Positions 32,936-41,279 of a stretch of 64,000 nt of DNA are shown piece by piece (within the stretch, counting starts at the first letter, position 1; every line of letters starts with the position of its first letter). The notes under the pieces are model-generated. The model did not search any database. It was not told the DNA's origin and saw only the letters and a list, made by a program, of their open reading frames with translations. The stretch is from Paraburkholderia sp. BL9I2N2 (GTDB lineage: Bacteria; Pseudomonadota; Gammaproteobacteria; Burkholderiales; Burkholderiaceae), in contig NZ_SMGP01000003.1 of the NCBI RefSeq assembly GCF_004339745.1, positions 1 through 64,000 of the forward strand, in the 5' to 3' direction. A program made the position numbers and the translations under genes.

Positions 32936-32965
32936 GTTGGCGTCCACGCGTCTCGACCGACCTCA
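32936..32965 (-). repeat. IS3 right inverted repeat
   Basis: Complement of 31698-31727 with central mismatches; outermost bases GACCTCA. Confidence 0.85.
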
Positions 32966-33359
32966 TGGTGTATTGGCGGCCGAACGTCAGACGACCAAAT
33001 TTTCCATCGAGACCGACATAGGATTGCCGTCCAAATAGACGACCGCCTTGCCTCGAGGTTCCGTTGCTTGGCATGAAGCCGCCTTGCAAGTCAAATATGG
33101 CCTTCGTGCCCCCGCCAAGATCCTCGCTACCGCGAATTCCGAAATAAGAGGTTGCGGTCCCGTCCCCCGTGCGGAAAACGTTGGTGGTAGCGGATTTACC
33201 CTTGGCCACATTGTTGACGTATTCGAATCCTTGATCGATCAAACCATATATGGTGACCATGCTAGCGCCTGCGGCCTTGCCATCCTCTTCGTCCTGCGCC
33301 CATGCCGGCGTAATGCCTATCAACGCGGCGCAGACACAAACTGCGGTCTTGTAATTCAT
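32966..33359 (-). pseudogene. Porin, N-terminal part, cut off by IS3 insertion
   Basis: The start is ATG 33359 with the signal peptide MNYKTAVCVCAALIGITPAWA. The mature part follows (SMVTIYGLIDQGFEYVNN, SYFGIRGSEDLGGGTKAIFDLQGG, LFGRQSYVGLDGKFGRLTFGRQYTM) up to the insertion point. Beyond this the frame runs into IS DNA and soon stops. The promoter, leader and signal-peptide codons resemble those of the TctC gene at 28325, including the 40-bp motif at 33495. A disrupted porin in the LigJ regulon implies reduced uptake of its substrate unless other porins substitute. Confidence 0.88.
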
Positions 33360-33494
33360 GGTCGTCGCTGTCTCCTGTAGTGATCCACAATTTGCCCTGG
33401 CAGCGAGCTCGGGACGGTCGCCGTCCTGATGTAGACCACATTTTTCGTTTGTTTGTAACGCACTGAAATTTTGCCAGCGTGGCGCCACAGGTAT

Positions 33495-33534
33495 ATTGAA
33501 TAAAACCGCGTTCGACTTGAGCGAATGGTTAAGG
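33495..33534 (-). promoter_or_regulatory. 40-bp regulon motif, copy 2 (upstream of disrupted porin)
   Basis: Best match is copy 1 (about 30 of 40 positions). It lies 136 bp upstream of the porin start. Plus-strand reading starts ATTGAATAAAACCGCG and ends ATGGTTAAGG. Confidence 0.65.
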
Positions 33535-33986
33535 TGTGCTTGGAGGGACGGCCATCTGGATCCCTGACTGCGACGGCGTTTTCAACTCATGTCAATATCC
33601 CATTGCCGCGGCAATAATCGGTGGTCGACGGGCTGAATCCGCAAGGTGAAGGAGACGTTCGAGTGACCGCGCGCTTGATCGGTCCGATGACTGGAGTTGG
33701 CGGGCTGCTCCCCGATAGTGGCAATGCCGGCTAGTGGTCATTCGTTCCTTGCCGGTTGCGATGTACCGCGACCGGCGACAATGGTGCGGCGGACGTCCGA
33801 CGAACTGGAGGTCGCGAGAATGATCAATCTCGCGGCGCAGATTGGTGCACCAGTCATCGGACAGAAACCGTCATGCAGGATCAACAGCCAGTTTCGGGCA
33901 TGGGGACTCTGGAATCAGGGAAACCTCATCGGACTCCCATACGCGCCGACGCGGACTTTCGGCCGCCGAAAAAAATGGGCGTGCTA
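33535..33986. other. Intergenic, no gene seen
   Basis: About 450 bp between the porin promoter and the LysR stop. Plus-strand open frames here have no ribosome sites or recognisable domains. I see no repeats or strong hairpins. Confidence 0.4.
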
Positions 33987-34928
33987 CTACACGTCTTTCG
34001 CCGGCACCGTTGCTGACGTTCCAATCGTACCGGGGCTGGAATGCGCCAGCACGTAGTTCACCAGCGCCTTCAGCTTGGCAGGCTGTTGGCGTCTGCTGGG
34101 GTAGTACAGGTAGAACCCCGGAAAAGTCGGTGAGAAGCTGCTCAAGACGCGCTTTAACTTCCTGGCCCGGATGTGAGGAAGCGCGAGCTGCTCGAACGTA
34201 TACGCCAGGGCAATCCCATCCAGCGCAGCCTCAACCGAGAACAATGAGTCGCTGATAGTGAGATTGCCGCTGATCTCGTACTCGACGATACGGCCATCGA
34301 CGGCGAGCTCCCACTTGTAAATTGCCCCGCTGCCTGAAAACCTGAATCGCACACAGTTGTGATGGATCAGATCGGATGGGTGCCGTGGTACGGGATGCTT
34401 CTTGAAGTAACGGGGGGATCCGACGATGGATACGCCAACCGGCCCACCGAGAGGCAGAGCGATCATATCTTTCTGAACACTCTCTCCCATTCGAATGCCA
34501 ACGTCGAACCCTCTTTCGACGATGTCCACGTAGCCCTCATCATTCGTCAGCTCCACGTGGACATCCGGATAGGCCTTCAGGAACCCGGCCAGCAGCGGCT
34601 GGAGGACCATGGCAGTCGAGATTCGCGCTGCGTTGATGCGCAGGATGCCCGATGGCCGACCCTGAAGCTCATGAAGCTGCTCCCCGGCTTCCAGCACGTC
34701 GCTTAACGCCGGCCCGATCCGGGACAGATATGCCTGTCCGGCTTCAGTGAGACTGACGCTGCGCGTGTTCCGGTTGAGAAGCCTGACGCCGAGCCGGGCC
34801 TCCAGGTGGCGGATCGCCTGACTGAGCGCGGACGGCGAGACCTCGAGCGCTGCCGCGGCGGCAGAAAACCCGCGGTGCTCTGCGACCTTCCAGAATGCGA
34901 GCAGTCCATCAAGCTGATTGAGTCTCAT
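33987..34928 (-). CDS. LysR-family transcriptional regulator
   Basis: 313-residue LysR-type regulator of the CrgA-like branch, divergent from the SDR-iorAB operon. The HTH is LLAFWKVAEHRGFSAAAAALEVSPSALSQAIRHLEARLGVRLLNRNTRSVSLTEAG; the effector domain contains ILRINAARISTAMVLQPLLAGFLKAYPDVHVEL and FDVGIRMGESVQKDMIALPLG. A perfect 9-bp-arm palindrome begins 1 bp upstream of its start codon, an ideal place for autoregulation together with control of the divergent operon. Effector unknown. Confidence 0.88.
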   Translation of the reverse strand: MRLNQLDGLLAFWKVAEHRGFSAAAAALEVSPSALSQAIRHLEARLGVRLLNRNTRSVSLTEAGQAYLSRIGPALSDVLEAGEQLHELQGRPSGILRINAARISTAMVLQPLLAGFLKAYPDVHVELTNDEGYVDIVERGFDVGIRMGESVQKDMIALPLGGPVGVSIVGSPRYFKKHPVPRHPSDLIHHNCVRFRFSGSGAIYKWELAVDGRIVEYEISGNLTISDSLFSVEAALDGIALAYTFEQLALPHIRARKLKRVLSSFSPTFPGFYLYYPSRRQQPAKLKALVNYVLAHSSPGTIGTSATVPAKDV

Positions 34929-34929
34929 A

Positions 34930-34950
34930 CTTTGAAGAATATCTTCAAAG
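34930..34950. promoter_or_regulatory. Perfect palindrome between LysR and SDR genes
   Basis: CTTTGAAGA (34930-34938), a 3-bp spacer ATA, then TCTTCAAAG (34942-34950). Symmetric, AT-rich sites like this are typical LysR operators. It lies 82 bp upstream of the SDR start and touches the LysR gene. Confidence 0.65.
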
Positions 34951-35031
34951 CGTGTTCAGTACCAGGGTGTTTTTCTTCTCAGTCAATCTGCCTAGAGTGA
35001 AGGGCAATGACTAAGGACTGGGAGTTTGCGC

Positions 35032-35871
35032 ATGAGCAAAGTGTGGTTTATCACGGGTGCTGGCAGCGGGATCGGCGCTGGTACGGCCAAGGCCGCATTG
35101 AAGGCGGGTGATCGAGTCATTGCCACAGGGAGGAACCTGGACAAAGTGGGCAATGCCCTGAGCGGCCTGGCCGGCGAGAACCTGGAGATTCTCCGGCTGG
35201 ACGTCTCCGACGAGGTCCAGGTAACGGCGGCGGTCGAAGAGACGCAAAAAAAGTTCGGTCATATCGATGTGGTCGTGAACAGTGCCGGGTACAGCCTCTT
35301 GGGCAATTACGAGGAACTGGGAACGCAAGACATTCAACACCTCTTTGCGACGAACTTCTGGGGCGTGAGTCATGTCATGCGGGCAGCGCTGCCGGTCATG
35401 CGCAAGCAGCGGTCCGGGCACATCATCAACGTCAGTTCCGTGGCAGGCGCTGTCGGCCTGATGCACTGCGGCGCCTACAGCGCAAGCAAGTTTGCGGTGG
35501 AGGGCCTTTCGCTCGCTGTGGCTGAGGAGGTCGGAAAGTTCGGCATCAAGATTACGGTGGTCGAGCCGGGATTCTTCCGCACGGATCTGCTGGACGCCGC
35601 CCACGCCAAGTGGCCCAACAAACGTATCGACGATTACGCAGCCGCCGAGGTCAGCGCCGAGGCGATGTGGTCTCCCTACGCGGGCAAGCAACCTGGCGAT
35701 CCGAACAAGCTCGGCCACGTTTTGGTAGAGCTTGTGGGCATGGACACTCCGCCCAGAGTGTTCGTGGCCGGAAGCGATGCACTGGCGGCGGTCGGGCCAG
35801 CTGTCGAGGCCCGATTGAAGGCAGTGCACGCCCATGAGGCGCTTTCCAGGTCGACGGACGGCAGCTTCTGA
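35032..35871 (+). CDS. Short-chain dehydrogenase/reductase (classical SDR)
   Basis: 279-residue SDR. The cofactor motif is TGAGSGIG, followed by NSAGYS, the catalytic serine in NVSSVAG, the YSASK Tyr-Lys pair and a PGFFRTDLL loop. Length and C-terminus match the KR-like classical SDRs often annotated as oxidoreductases acting on alcohols or ketones. ATG 35032 has GGGAG upstream. It lies 57 bp before iorA on the same strand and 103 bp from the divergent LysR gene, so SDR and the molybdenum hydroxylase may act in one oxidation path. Substrate unknown. Confidence 0.87.
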   Translation: MSKVWFITGAGSGIGAGTAKAALKAGDRVIATGRNLDKVGNALSGLAGENLEILRLDVSDEVQVTAAVEETQKKFGHIDVVVNSAGYSLLGNYEELGTQDIQHLFATNFWGVSHVMRAALPVMRKQRSGHIINVSSVAGAVGLMHCGAYSASKFAVEGLSLAVAEEVGKFGIKITVVEPGFFRTDLLDAAHAKWPNKRIDDYAAAEVSAEAMWSPYAGKQPGDPNKLGHVLVELVGMDTPPRVFVAGSDALAAVGPAVEARLKAVHAHEALSRSTDGSF

Positions 35872-35928
35872 TCGCGAAGCGAGGTGCACTTGCCGCGACA
35901 CACCTAACCTGCAAAGGACTGACCCATC

Positions 35929-36402
35929 ATGAGCACGCTCCACGTCAACGGTGGTGAGCACACGGTCGACGTCGCCCCGGACACGCCCATTCTCTGGGCC
36001 TTGCGCGACACGTTGGGCATGACCGGCACGAAGTTCGGCTGCGGCGCCGCGCTGTGCGGTGCCTGCACCGTGCATCTGGACGGGCAGGCCATCCGCTCCT
36101 GCATTACGCCGATATCGGCGGCCCAGGGCAAGCAGATCACCACCATCGAAGCCACCACCGACGGCAGCGACAAAGTCGGCGCCGCCGTGCATGCAGCGTG
36201 GGTCAAGCACGACGTAGCGCAGTGCGGCTACTGTCAAAGTGGCCAAATCATGAGCGCCACGGCGTTCCTGAAGTCGCTGCCACGCGGCAAGCAGCCTACC
36301 GCCGTCGAGATCGACTCGGCCATGGCGGGCAACATTTGTCGCTGCGGCACCTACGCCCGCATTCGCGCCGCAGTGGCCGATGCCGCCAGGGCCCTGACCT
36401 GA
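35929..36402 (+). CDS. iorA: [2Fe-2S] subunit of IorAB-type molybdenum hydroxylase
   Basis: 157-residue small subunit that passes electrons from the molybdenum centre. The plant-type cluster motif is C38-x4-C43-x2-C46 with C58 (FGCGAALCGACTVH). The second cluster uses C99-x2-C102 (CGYCQSGQIM) and C137-x-C139 (CRCGTY). This two-cluster layout is that of isoquinoline 1-oxidoreductase alpha and related aldehyde dehydrogenase subunits. It is 10 bp from iorB. The IorAB group lacks an FAD subunit and usually donates electrons to cytochromes. Confidence 0.9.
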   Translation: MSTLHVNGGEHTVDVAPDTPILWALRDTLGMTGTKFGCGAALCGACTVHLDGQAIRSCITPISAAQGKQITTIEATTDGSDKVGAAVHAAWVKHDVAQCGYCQSGQIMSATAFLKSLPRGKQPTAVEIDSAMAGNICRCGTYARIRAAVADAARALT

Positions 36403-36412
36403 AGGAGCCACC

Positions 36413-38659
36413 ATGTTGCCTGAATTCGACTACAGCGAAATGCCACGTGCCCTGCAGCACCTGCTGACCAGGTGCCGCACTGGGGAAGCGGCCACGCTGC
36501 CGCGCCGCAGCTTCCTGAAGCTGGTGGGTGCCAGCGGACTGGCGCTTGGCGTGTTTCCCTACCTGGCCATAGGCCAAACCACCGGCAGCGGCCGGACGGC
36601 CAGCGCCTTGAAGCCGACGCAACAGCCATCGGCCTTCGTGCAAATCGGCCCCAAGGGCGAGGTCACGGTAACCATCAACCGCCTGGAGTTCGGCCAAGGT
36701 GTGCAAACCGGTTTGCCGATGATCCTGGCGGAGGAGCTCGACGCGGACTGGAATCTGGTGCGCAGCCAGCAAGGCTCGAACGACCCCGCCTACGTCGACC
36801 CGATCTTCGGCATTCACCTCACCGGCGGTTCCCAGTCGATCAAGAACAGCTTCACGCAGTACCGGGAGCTCGGCGCGCGTGCCCGGGCCATGCTGCTGTC
36901 CGCGGCGGCAGCACGCTGGAAAGTGGACGTCGCCACGCTGCGCACGCAGGCCGGCACTGTGCTGGGCGCCGGTAACCGCAAGCTGAGCTACGGCGAACTG
37001 GCAGAAGCTGCGATGGCGCTACCCGTGCCCGAGAAGGTCACGCTGAAGAACCCCAAGGACTTCCGCATCATTGGCCGCCCCACCACGCGCCTCGATGCGC
37101 GGGCTAAGAGCAGTGGACATCAGGAATACGGCATCGACACGCATCTGTCCGGCCAGCTCACCGCCGTGGTGGCGCATCCGCCCGTGTTCGGCGCGCGACT
37201 GACCACGGTGGACGACAGCGCCGCGCGCGCCATCAAGGGGATTAAGGCCGTGCTGCGCGTGCCGCTGGATCGCGGTGGCGAGGGTGTGGCCGTGGTGGCC
37301 GACGGCTATTGGCCGGCAAAGCAGGGGCGCGATGCGCTGAAGCTACAGTGGGACACGGCCTCGGTCGAGAAGGCGGATAGCGAACGGTTGCTGGCCCAGT
37401 ACCGCGAGCAGGCTGGTCGTCCGGGCCCGCGCCAGTTCGACGCAGATATGGCACCGCTAGCTACCGCCCCACACCAGTTGGAAGCCGAGTTCGTGTTCCC
37501 CTACCTGGCCCACGCGCCGATGGAGCCACTGAACTGCACCGTCCAGCTGTCCGACGGGCGAGCCGAATTGTGGGTCGGCAGCCAGTGCCCCGGCCTGGAC
37601 GCTGTCGCGGCCGCGCGCGTGCTGGGTCTCAAGCCCGAGCAGGTGAAAATGCATGTGCAGATGGCAGGCGGCGGCTTTGGCCGGCGTTTCGTGGGCACGA
37701 GCGACTACGTGGTCGAGGCATGCGAGGTCGCCAAGGCCGTCCGTTCCGCCGGCCTGAACGCGCCGGTGCGCACGCTCTGGAGCCGCGAGGACGACATCAA
37801 GGGCGGCTACTATCGCCCCATGCACCTGCACCACGCACGCATCGGCTTCGACGAGCGCGGCAAGGTGCTCGCGTGGGACCATGTCATTGTTGGCCAGTCC
37901 ATTACCTCGGGCACGGTATTCGAGGAATTCCAGGTGAAGAACGGCATCGACGCCACGGCCACCGAGGGCATGCGTCACCCCTATCCGCTGCCGATGCGCC
38001 TGACCGTGCATCACCCCAAGACCAACGTCCCAGTGCTGTGGTGGCGCAGCGTGGGTTCCACCCACACTGCCTACGTGATGCAGACCCTGCTCGACGATAT
38101 CGCGCGCGCCACAAAGCAGGACCCGGTGGCCTACCGTATGAGCCTGTTCGGTGACAAGCACTCGCGTCACCGCGCTGCGCTGAAGCTGGCGGTGGACAAG
38201 AGCGGCTACGGGAAGAAGCAGCTTCCCACCGGTCGCGCATGGGGCGTGGCCGTGCACGAGTCCTTCGACTCGGTGGTGGCCTATGTGGTGGAGGCCTCTT
38301 TGCAAGAGGGTCGTCCCGTACTGCACCGTGTCACGGGTGGGGTGCATTGCAATCTGGCCGTGAACCCGCGCAGTGTGGAGGCACAGGTGCAGGGTGCAGC
38401 GGTCATGGGGCTGTCGATGTGCCTGCCAGGTTCGGCCATCACGCTAAAGGACGGTGTCGTCGAGCAGAGCAACTTTGGCGACTTCACGGTGGCGCGCATC
38501 ACCGACACGCCCACGTTCGATGTCCACATTGTGCCGAGCGCCGAGGCACCCACCGGCATTGGCGAACCCGGCCTGCCACCGCTGGCGCCCGCGTTTGCCA
38601 ACGCCATTGCGAGCCTTACCGGCAAGCCGCAGCGCCAATTGCCGTTCAACCTGGCCTGA
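36413..38659 (+). CDS. iorB: Molybdopterin-binding subunit of IorAB-type hydroxylase
   Basis: 748-residue large subunit of the isoquinoline 1-oxidoreductase beta/aldehyde dehydrogenase group. A twin-arginine signal lies at about residues 31-52 (PRRSFLKLVGASGLALGVFPYLA) after an unusually long 30-residue lead, so the enzyme is probably exported with its Fe-S partner. Molybdopterin features include GQGVQTGLPMILAEELDADW, GGSQSIKNSF, QMAGGGFGRRF and the C-terminal GIGEPGLPPLAPAFANAIA glutamate motif. It would hydroxylate an N-heteroaromatic ring or oxidise an aldehyde. Which of these is not decided by sequence. Confidence 0.9.
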   Translation: MLPEFDYSEMPRALQHLLTRCRTGEAATLPRRSFLKLVGASGLALGVFPYLAIGQTTGSGRTASALKPTQQPSAFVQIGPKGEVTVTINRLEFGQGVQTGLPMILAEELDADWNLVRSQQGSNDPAYVDPIFGIHLTGGSQSIKNSFTQYRELGARARAMLLSAAAARWKVDVATLRTQAGTVLGAGNRKLSYGELAEAAMALPVPEKVTLKNPKDFRIIGRPTTRLDARAKSSGHQEYGIDTHLSGQLTAVVAHPPVFGARLTTVDDSAARAIKGIKAVLRVPLDRGGEGVAVVADGYWPAKQGRDALKLQWDTASVEKADSERLLAQYREQAGRPGPRQFDADMAPLATAPHQLEAEFVFPYLAHAPMEPLNCTVQLSDGRAELWVGSQCPGLDAVAAARVLGLKPEQVKMHVQMAGGGFGRRFVGTSDYVVEACEVAKAVRSAGLNAPVRTLWSREDDIKGGYYRPMHLHHARIGFDERGKVLAWDHVIVGQSITSGTVFEEFQVKNGIDATATEGMRHPYPLPMRLTVHHPKTNVPVLWWRSVGSTHTAYVMQTLLDDIARATKQDPVAYRMSLFGDKHSRHRAALKLAVDKSGYGKKQLPTGRAWGVAVHESFDSVVAYVVEASLQEGRPVLHRVTGGVHCNLAVNPRSVEAQVQGAAVMGLSMCLPGSAITLKDGVVEQSNFGDFTVARITDTPTFDVHIVPSAEAPTGIGEPGLPPLAPAFANAIASLTGKPQRQLPFNLA

Positions 38660-38859
38660 CCCGACATAGTCAGCGGCGGATATACCCAGGCATTGATCAC
38701 GCAAATGGCCCAGAAGGTCGTTTGCAACCGGCATCACTCGATAGACCGGCAAATGTGCAGATGGCTCCGCTCAGCGTCGACCGCCTACCGCCGACCGCTG
38801 AACGAACAGACGATGACCGTTGAATTCATTGTGAACATGCTTGGGTCCCAAGAGCCGGC
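38660..38859. other. Intergenic, no intact gene
   Basis: 200 bp between iorB and a kinase-like fragment. No gene or strong terminator hairpin recognised. Confidence 0.35.
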
Positions 38860-39021
38860 ATGACCGAAGCACCCGATCTGGACGACGTCATTCGCTTCAA
38901 CGAAGCGATCGATCAGGCACTTGCTGAATCACCAGCCCCCGGTTCTGTAGACGGGGTGCGAAGTTGCCGCGTAGTACATTCCGCTAGACGGTTAGTTGCG
39001 TTTCTTGATTCGCGAAAATGA
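38860..39021 (+). pseudogene. Histidine-kinase N-terminal remnant
   Basis: A 53-codon frame reads MTEAPDLDDVIRFNEAIDQALAES and then diverges into unrelated text before a stop. The DLDDxIRFNEAIDQALAES segment is familiar from the helix before the phosphoacceptor domain of Burkholderiales hybrid sensor kinases (usually followed by a VDRSRDLLLGILGHDLRxPL-type sequence). Only this segment is present, so it is probably a scrap of a deleted kinase gene. No ribosome site is evident. Confidence 0.45.
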
Positions 39022-39368
39022 ACCGAGAGGTGAGCTAATACGGGAAGCAACATTGCTCCTTTCGTCATGCCTGAATCGGACCCGGCAGATTCCCGATCCG
39101 GCTATCGGCGATCCCTTCGGTCGCAGCCATCAATGCCTCCCGCGCCGGAACCGGCGGCCGGTCAGCTTACAGAGACTGCGTTCCAGCCCTGCAACAGATG
39201 CCCTTCCCTCTCGCCGCTGGCCGACGCAAACGCGTCCGTACGAACTAACACCTTGCGCGATCGCCTTGCGGGACTACATTTAATCAATATCCGTCAAGAC
39301 CATGTGGCGTGATACGAGCGGCGAATCTCGGAATGTGTCTGCGGCGGTGCGATAAAAGGAGATACCAA
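39022..39368. other. Intergenic upstream of ferritin-like gene
   Basis: About 350 bp with no supported gene; likely contains the promoter of the ferritin-like gene at 39369. Confidence 0.35.
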
Positions 39369-39842
39369 ATGGCAGAGATAGACAAGGAAGACGTCGTTGC
39401 GGTGCTGAACCGGATTCTCGAATCCGAGCTGGCCGGCGTCGTTCGATATACGCACTACTCGTTTCTTGTTTTCGGATTCGGACGCATTCCGATCAGATCC
39501 TGGCTGCGCGAGCAGGCCGACGAATCGCTGTTGCACGCACAGCAGGTCGGAGAGTGGATCACCACATTGGGCGCCTATCCGTCGCTTGCGATCGGTCCCC
39601 TCCTCGACTCGCACACATTCGATATCTCGTCGATCCTCCGCGAATCGCTGCAAGCCGAGAACCTAGCGCTGACGCTTTATCGCGAACTGCTCGCGCTGGT
39701 CGAGGACCGCTCCGTTGCACTTGAGGAGTTCGCCCGCCAGATGATCCACATCGAAGAGATGCACGCGGGCGAAGTCGACAAGATGCTGCGCCGCCCTGGA
39801 GAAGTGACGACGTCGACTGAACGTCAGGCGGCCCAACCCTGA
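39369..39842 (+). CDS. Bacterioferritin-like ferritin-superfamily protein
   Basis: 157-residue four-helix-bundle protein of the ferritin-like superfamily. Candidate di-iron ligands are Glu20 (LESELAGVVRY), Glu52/His56 (QADESLLHAQQ), Glu in LQAENLALTLY and the HIEEMHAGE motif. ATG 39369 has a strong AAAGGAGA site; the frame extends 20 codons upstream without support. Members store iron or detoxify iron and peroxide, but I cannot tell whether this one forms a cage or binds haem. It stands alone between iorB and the convergent BKACE gene. Confidence 0.82.
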   Translation: MAEIDKEDVVAVLNRILESELAGVVRYTHYSFLVFGFGRIPIRSWLREQADESLLHAQQVGEWITTLGAYPSLAIGPLLDSHTFDISSILRESLQAENLALTLYRELLALVEDRSVALEEFARQMIHIEEMHAGEVDKMLRRPGEVTTSTERQAAQP

Positions 39843-39902
39843 TCAAACGGACTATGGCGGCATGTGCGGGGCGCGCCACGGACGGCAGCGCGCCCCTTCG
39901 GG

Positions 39903-40733
39903 CTATCTGGCAGGAAGACCCAGCATGACACGCGCGTGGGCGGCGCTCGCCACCGGCCGGCCATATTCGCCGCACAACGAGGCCACGCGCGCAACCAGTT
40001 GCGCGTTGCTCTTCGCCAGCGTGTCCTTGTCCCAGCGCACATTGTCTTCCAGACCCGTGCGGCAGTGGCCGCCCAGTTCGAGAGTCCAGTGATTGACCTC
40101 CAACTGATGCCGTCCGATACCGGCGGCGGTCCACGTTGCATCCGGCAGTAGCGCCTTGAGTTGTTGCACCTCGAACTCAAGAATCTCGCGACGCGCGGGC
40201 AGCGCATTTTTTACACCCATCACGAACTGAACGTGCACGGGAGATTTCAGCAGCCCTTGTTGCACGAGGTCCCCTGTGCTGTACAACATCGCCAGATCGA
40301 AGATCTCGATCTCCGGTTTGACATCGTGGTCGAGCATCATTTGCGCAAGCGCACGCACAAAGTCTGGCGGATTTTCATAGACTGTTGTCGGAAAATTGAC
40401 AGAACCTGTTGCGAGCGATGCCATATCCGGGCGCAGATCGAGCATCGCGCCGCGTTGCTCGAACGAACGGCCACGACCGCCTGTCGAAAACTGAATGATG
40501 ATGTCAGGACAGTGTTTCCGGATGCCCTCCTGGAGAGAGGCGAAGCTCGACCGGTCGGAACTGGAGTTCTCCTGCTCGTCGCGCACGTGCAGATGAACCA
40601 GCGATGCTCCGGCTTCGTACGCTTCGTGCGTGCTTTCAATCTGCTCGGAGATCGTGATCGGCACAGCCGGGTTATCCTTCTTGCGCGGAACTGAGCCTGT
40701 GATGGCAACGGAGATAATGCACGGTTCGCTCAT
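39903..40733 (-). CDS. BKACE-family (3-keto-5-aminohexanoate cleavage enzyme) protein
   Basis: 276-residue DUF849 protein. The family condenses a beta-keto acid with acetyl-CoA and cleaves it to acetoacetate and a CoA ester, using zinc. Metal and substrate motifs are visible: HLHVRDEQ (zinc His pair), QFSTGGRGRSFEQRG, EIEIFDLAML, VQFVMGV and the RTGLEDN block near the C-terminus (zinc-side Glu). The TIM barrel is complete. The family has many substrates (for example carnitine or lysine breakdown products), and no neighbour here narrows it. Confidence 0.88.
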   Translation of the reverse strand: MSEPCIISVAITGSVPRKKDNPAVPITISEQIESTHEAYEAGASLVHLHVRDEQENSSSDRSSFASLQEGIRKHCPDIIIQFSTGGRGRSFEQRGAMLDLRPDMASLATGSVNFPTTVYENPPDFVRALAQMMLDHDVKPEIEIFDLAMLYSTGDLVQQGLLKSPVHVQFVMGVKNALPARREILEFEVQQLKALLPDATWTAAGIGRHQLEVNHWTLELGGHCRTGLEDNVRWDKDTLAKSNAQLVARVASLCGEYGRPVASAAHARVMLGLPAR

Positions 40734-41279
40734 GGCTCACACTCCAGTTCAAGGTTTACGTCCCGCCTATAGGGCGAGGGATCATGACCGCGTGCCCGGC
40801 GAAGTGCCGGTACACCACGTGTTCCAAGTCTAGTTCAAATGCGCGCGATGAGGACCACGTATTGGGGACAGACGGAACGCGAGAACGCCCGGCGGCTCGT
40901 CCGTGTTACCACAACTCATCAAGGTGCATCCCGTTGAGATGGCAGTTGAACAGCAAAAAGATAGCGCATGAAGTCGCTTCGTCAAGCCTATCGCCGACAG
41001 GCCTGGCAATAGCGAATCTGCCTAAGTCAAACCGCCACGACACGCTTCGCCGCCGTGAGTGTTCTGCTCAACCTCTCATCCAATTCGAGCGTCTCGACGA
41101 GTCTGCGATTAGGTACCTCGAGACCCTATGGAATGCCCGGAGGCAAGGCCTCGATAAACTGCCCGCGCCTTCGATGTCCCAAGTAAAATCCCTATCCCGC
41201 CGGTAGCCCAGACGCGTTATTGCCTGGCGTTTCGCTTGAAGACTACCCTGGGCATGTCGCTCGCACCGCAGTGGCGAAT
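40734..41279. other. Intergenic, no gene seen
   Basis: About 545 bp between the BKACE start and the porin stop. Open frames are short and lack protein character. It must hold the BKACE promoter. Confidence 0.35.

Larger units (their letters stand above)
31698..32965 (+). mobile_element. IS3-family insertion sequence (IS3 group), 1268 bp
   Basis: The ends are exact. The left end starts TGAGGTCCGCC and the right end finishes GACCTCA, with inverted repeats of about 30 bp (TGAGGTC-x-G ... GTGGACGCCAAC). A 3-bp target duplication, TGG, flanks it (31695-31697 and 32966-32968). It carries overlapping orfA and orfB with a seven-A slippery run. It lies inside a porin gene in opposite orientation to it. 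Both frames are intact, so the insertion looks recent and the element may still move. Confidence 0.95.

Noticed and set aside
35011..36414. 467-codon open frame on the minus strand
   Set aside because: It is antisense to the SDR and iorA genes and its translation is rich in Arg, His and Gly without any domain. High-GC codon usage keeps the opposite frame open.
37457..38347. 296-codon minus-strand frame inside iorB
   Set aside because: Antisense shadow of a well-matched molybdopterin subunit.
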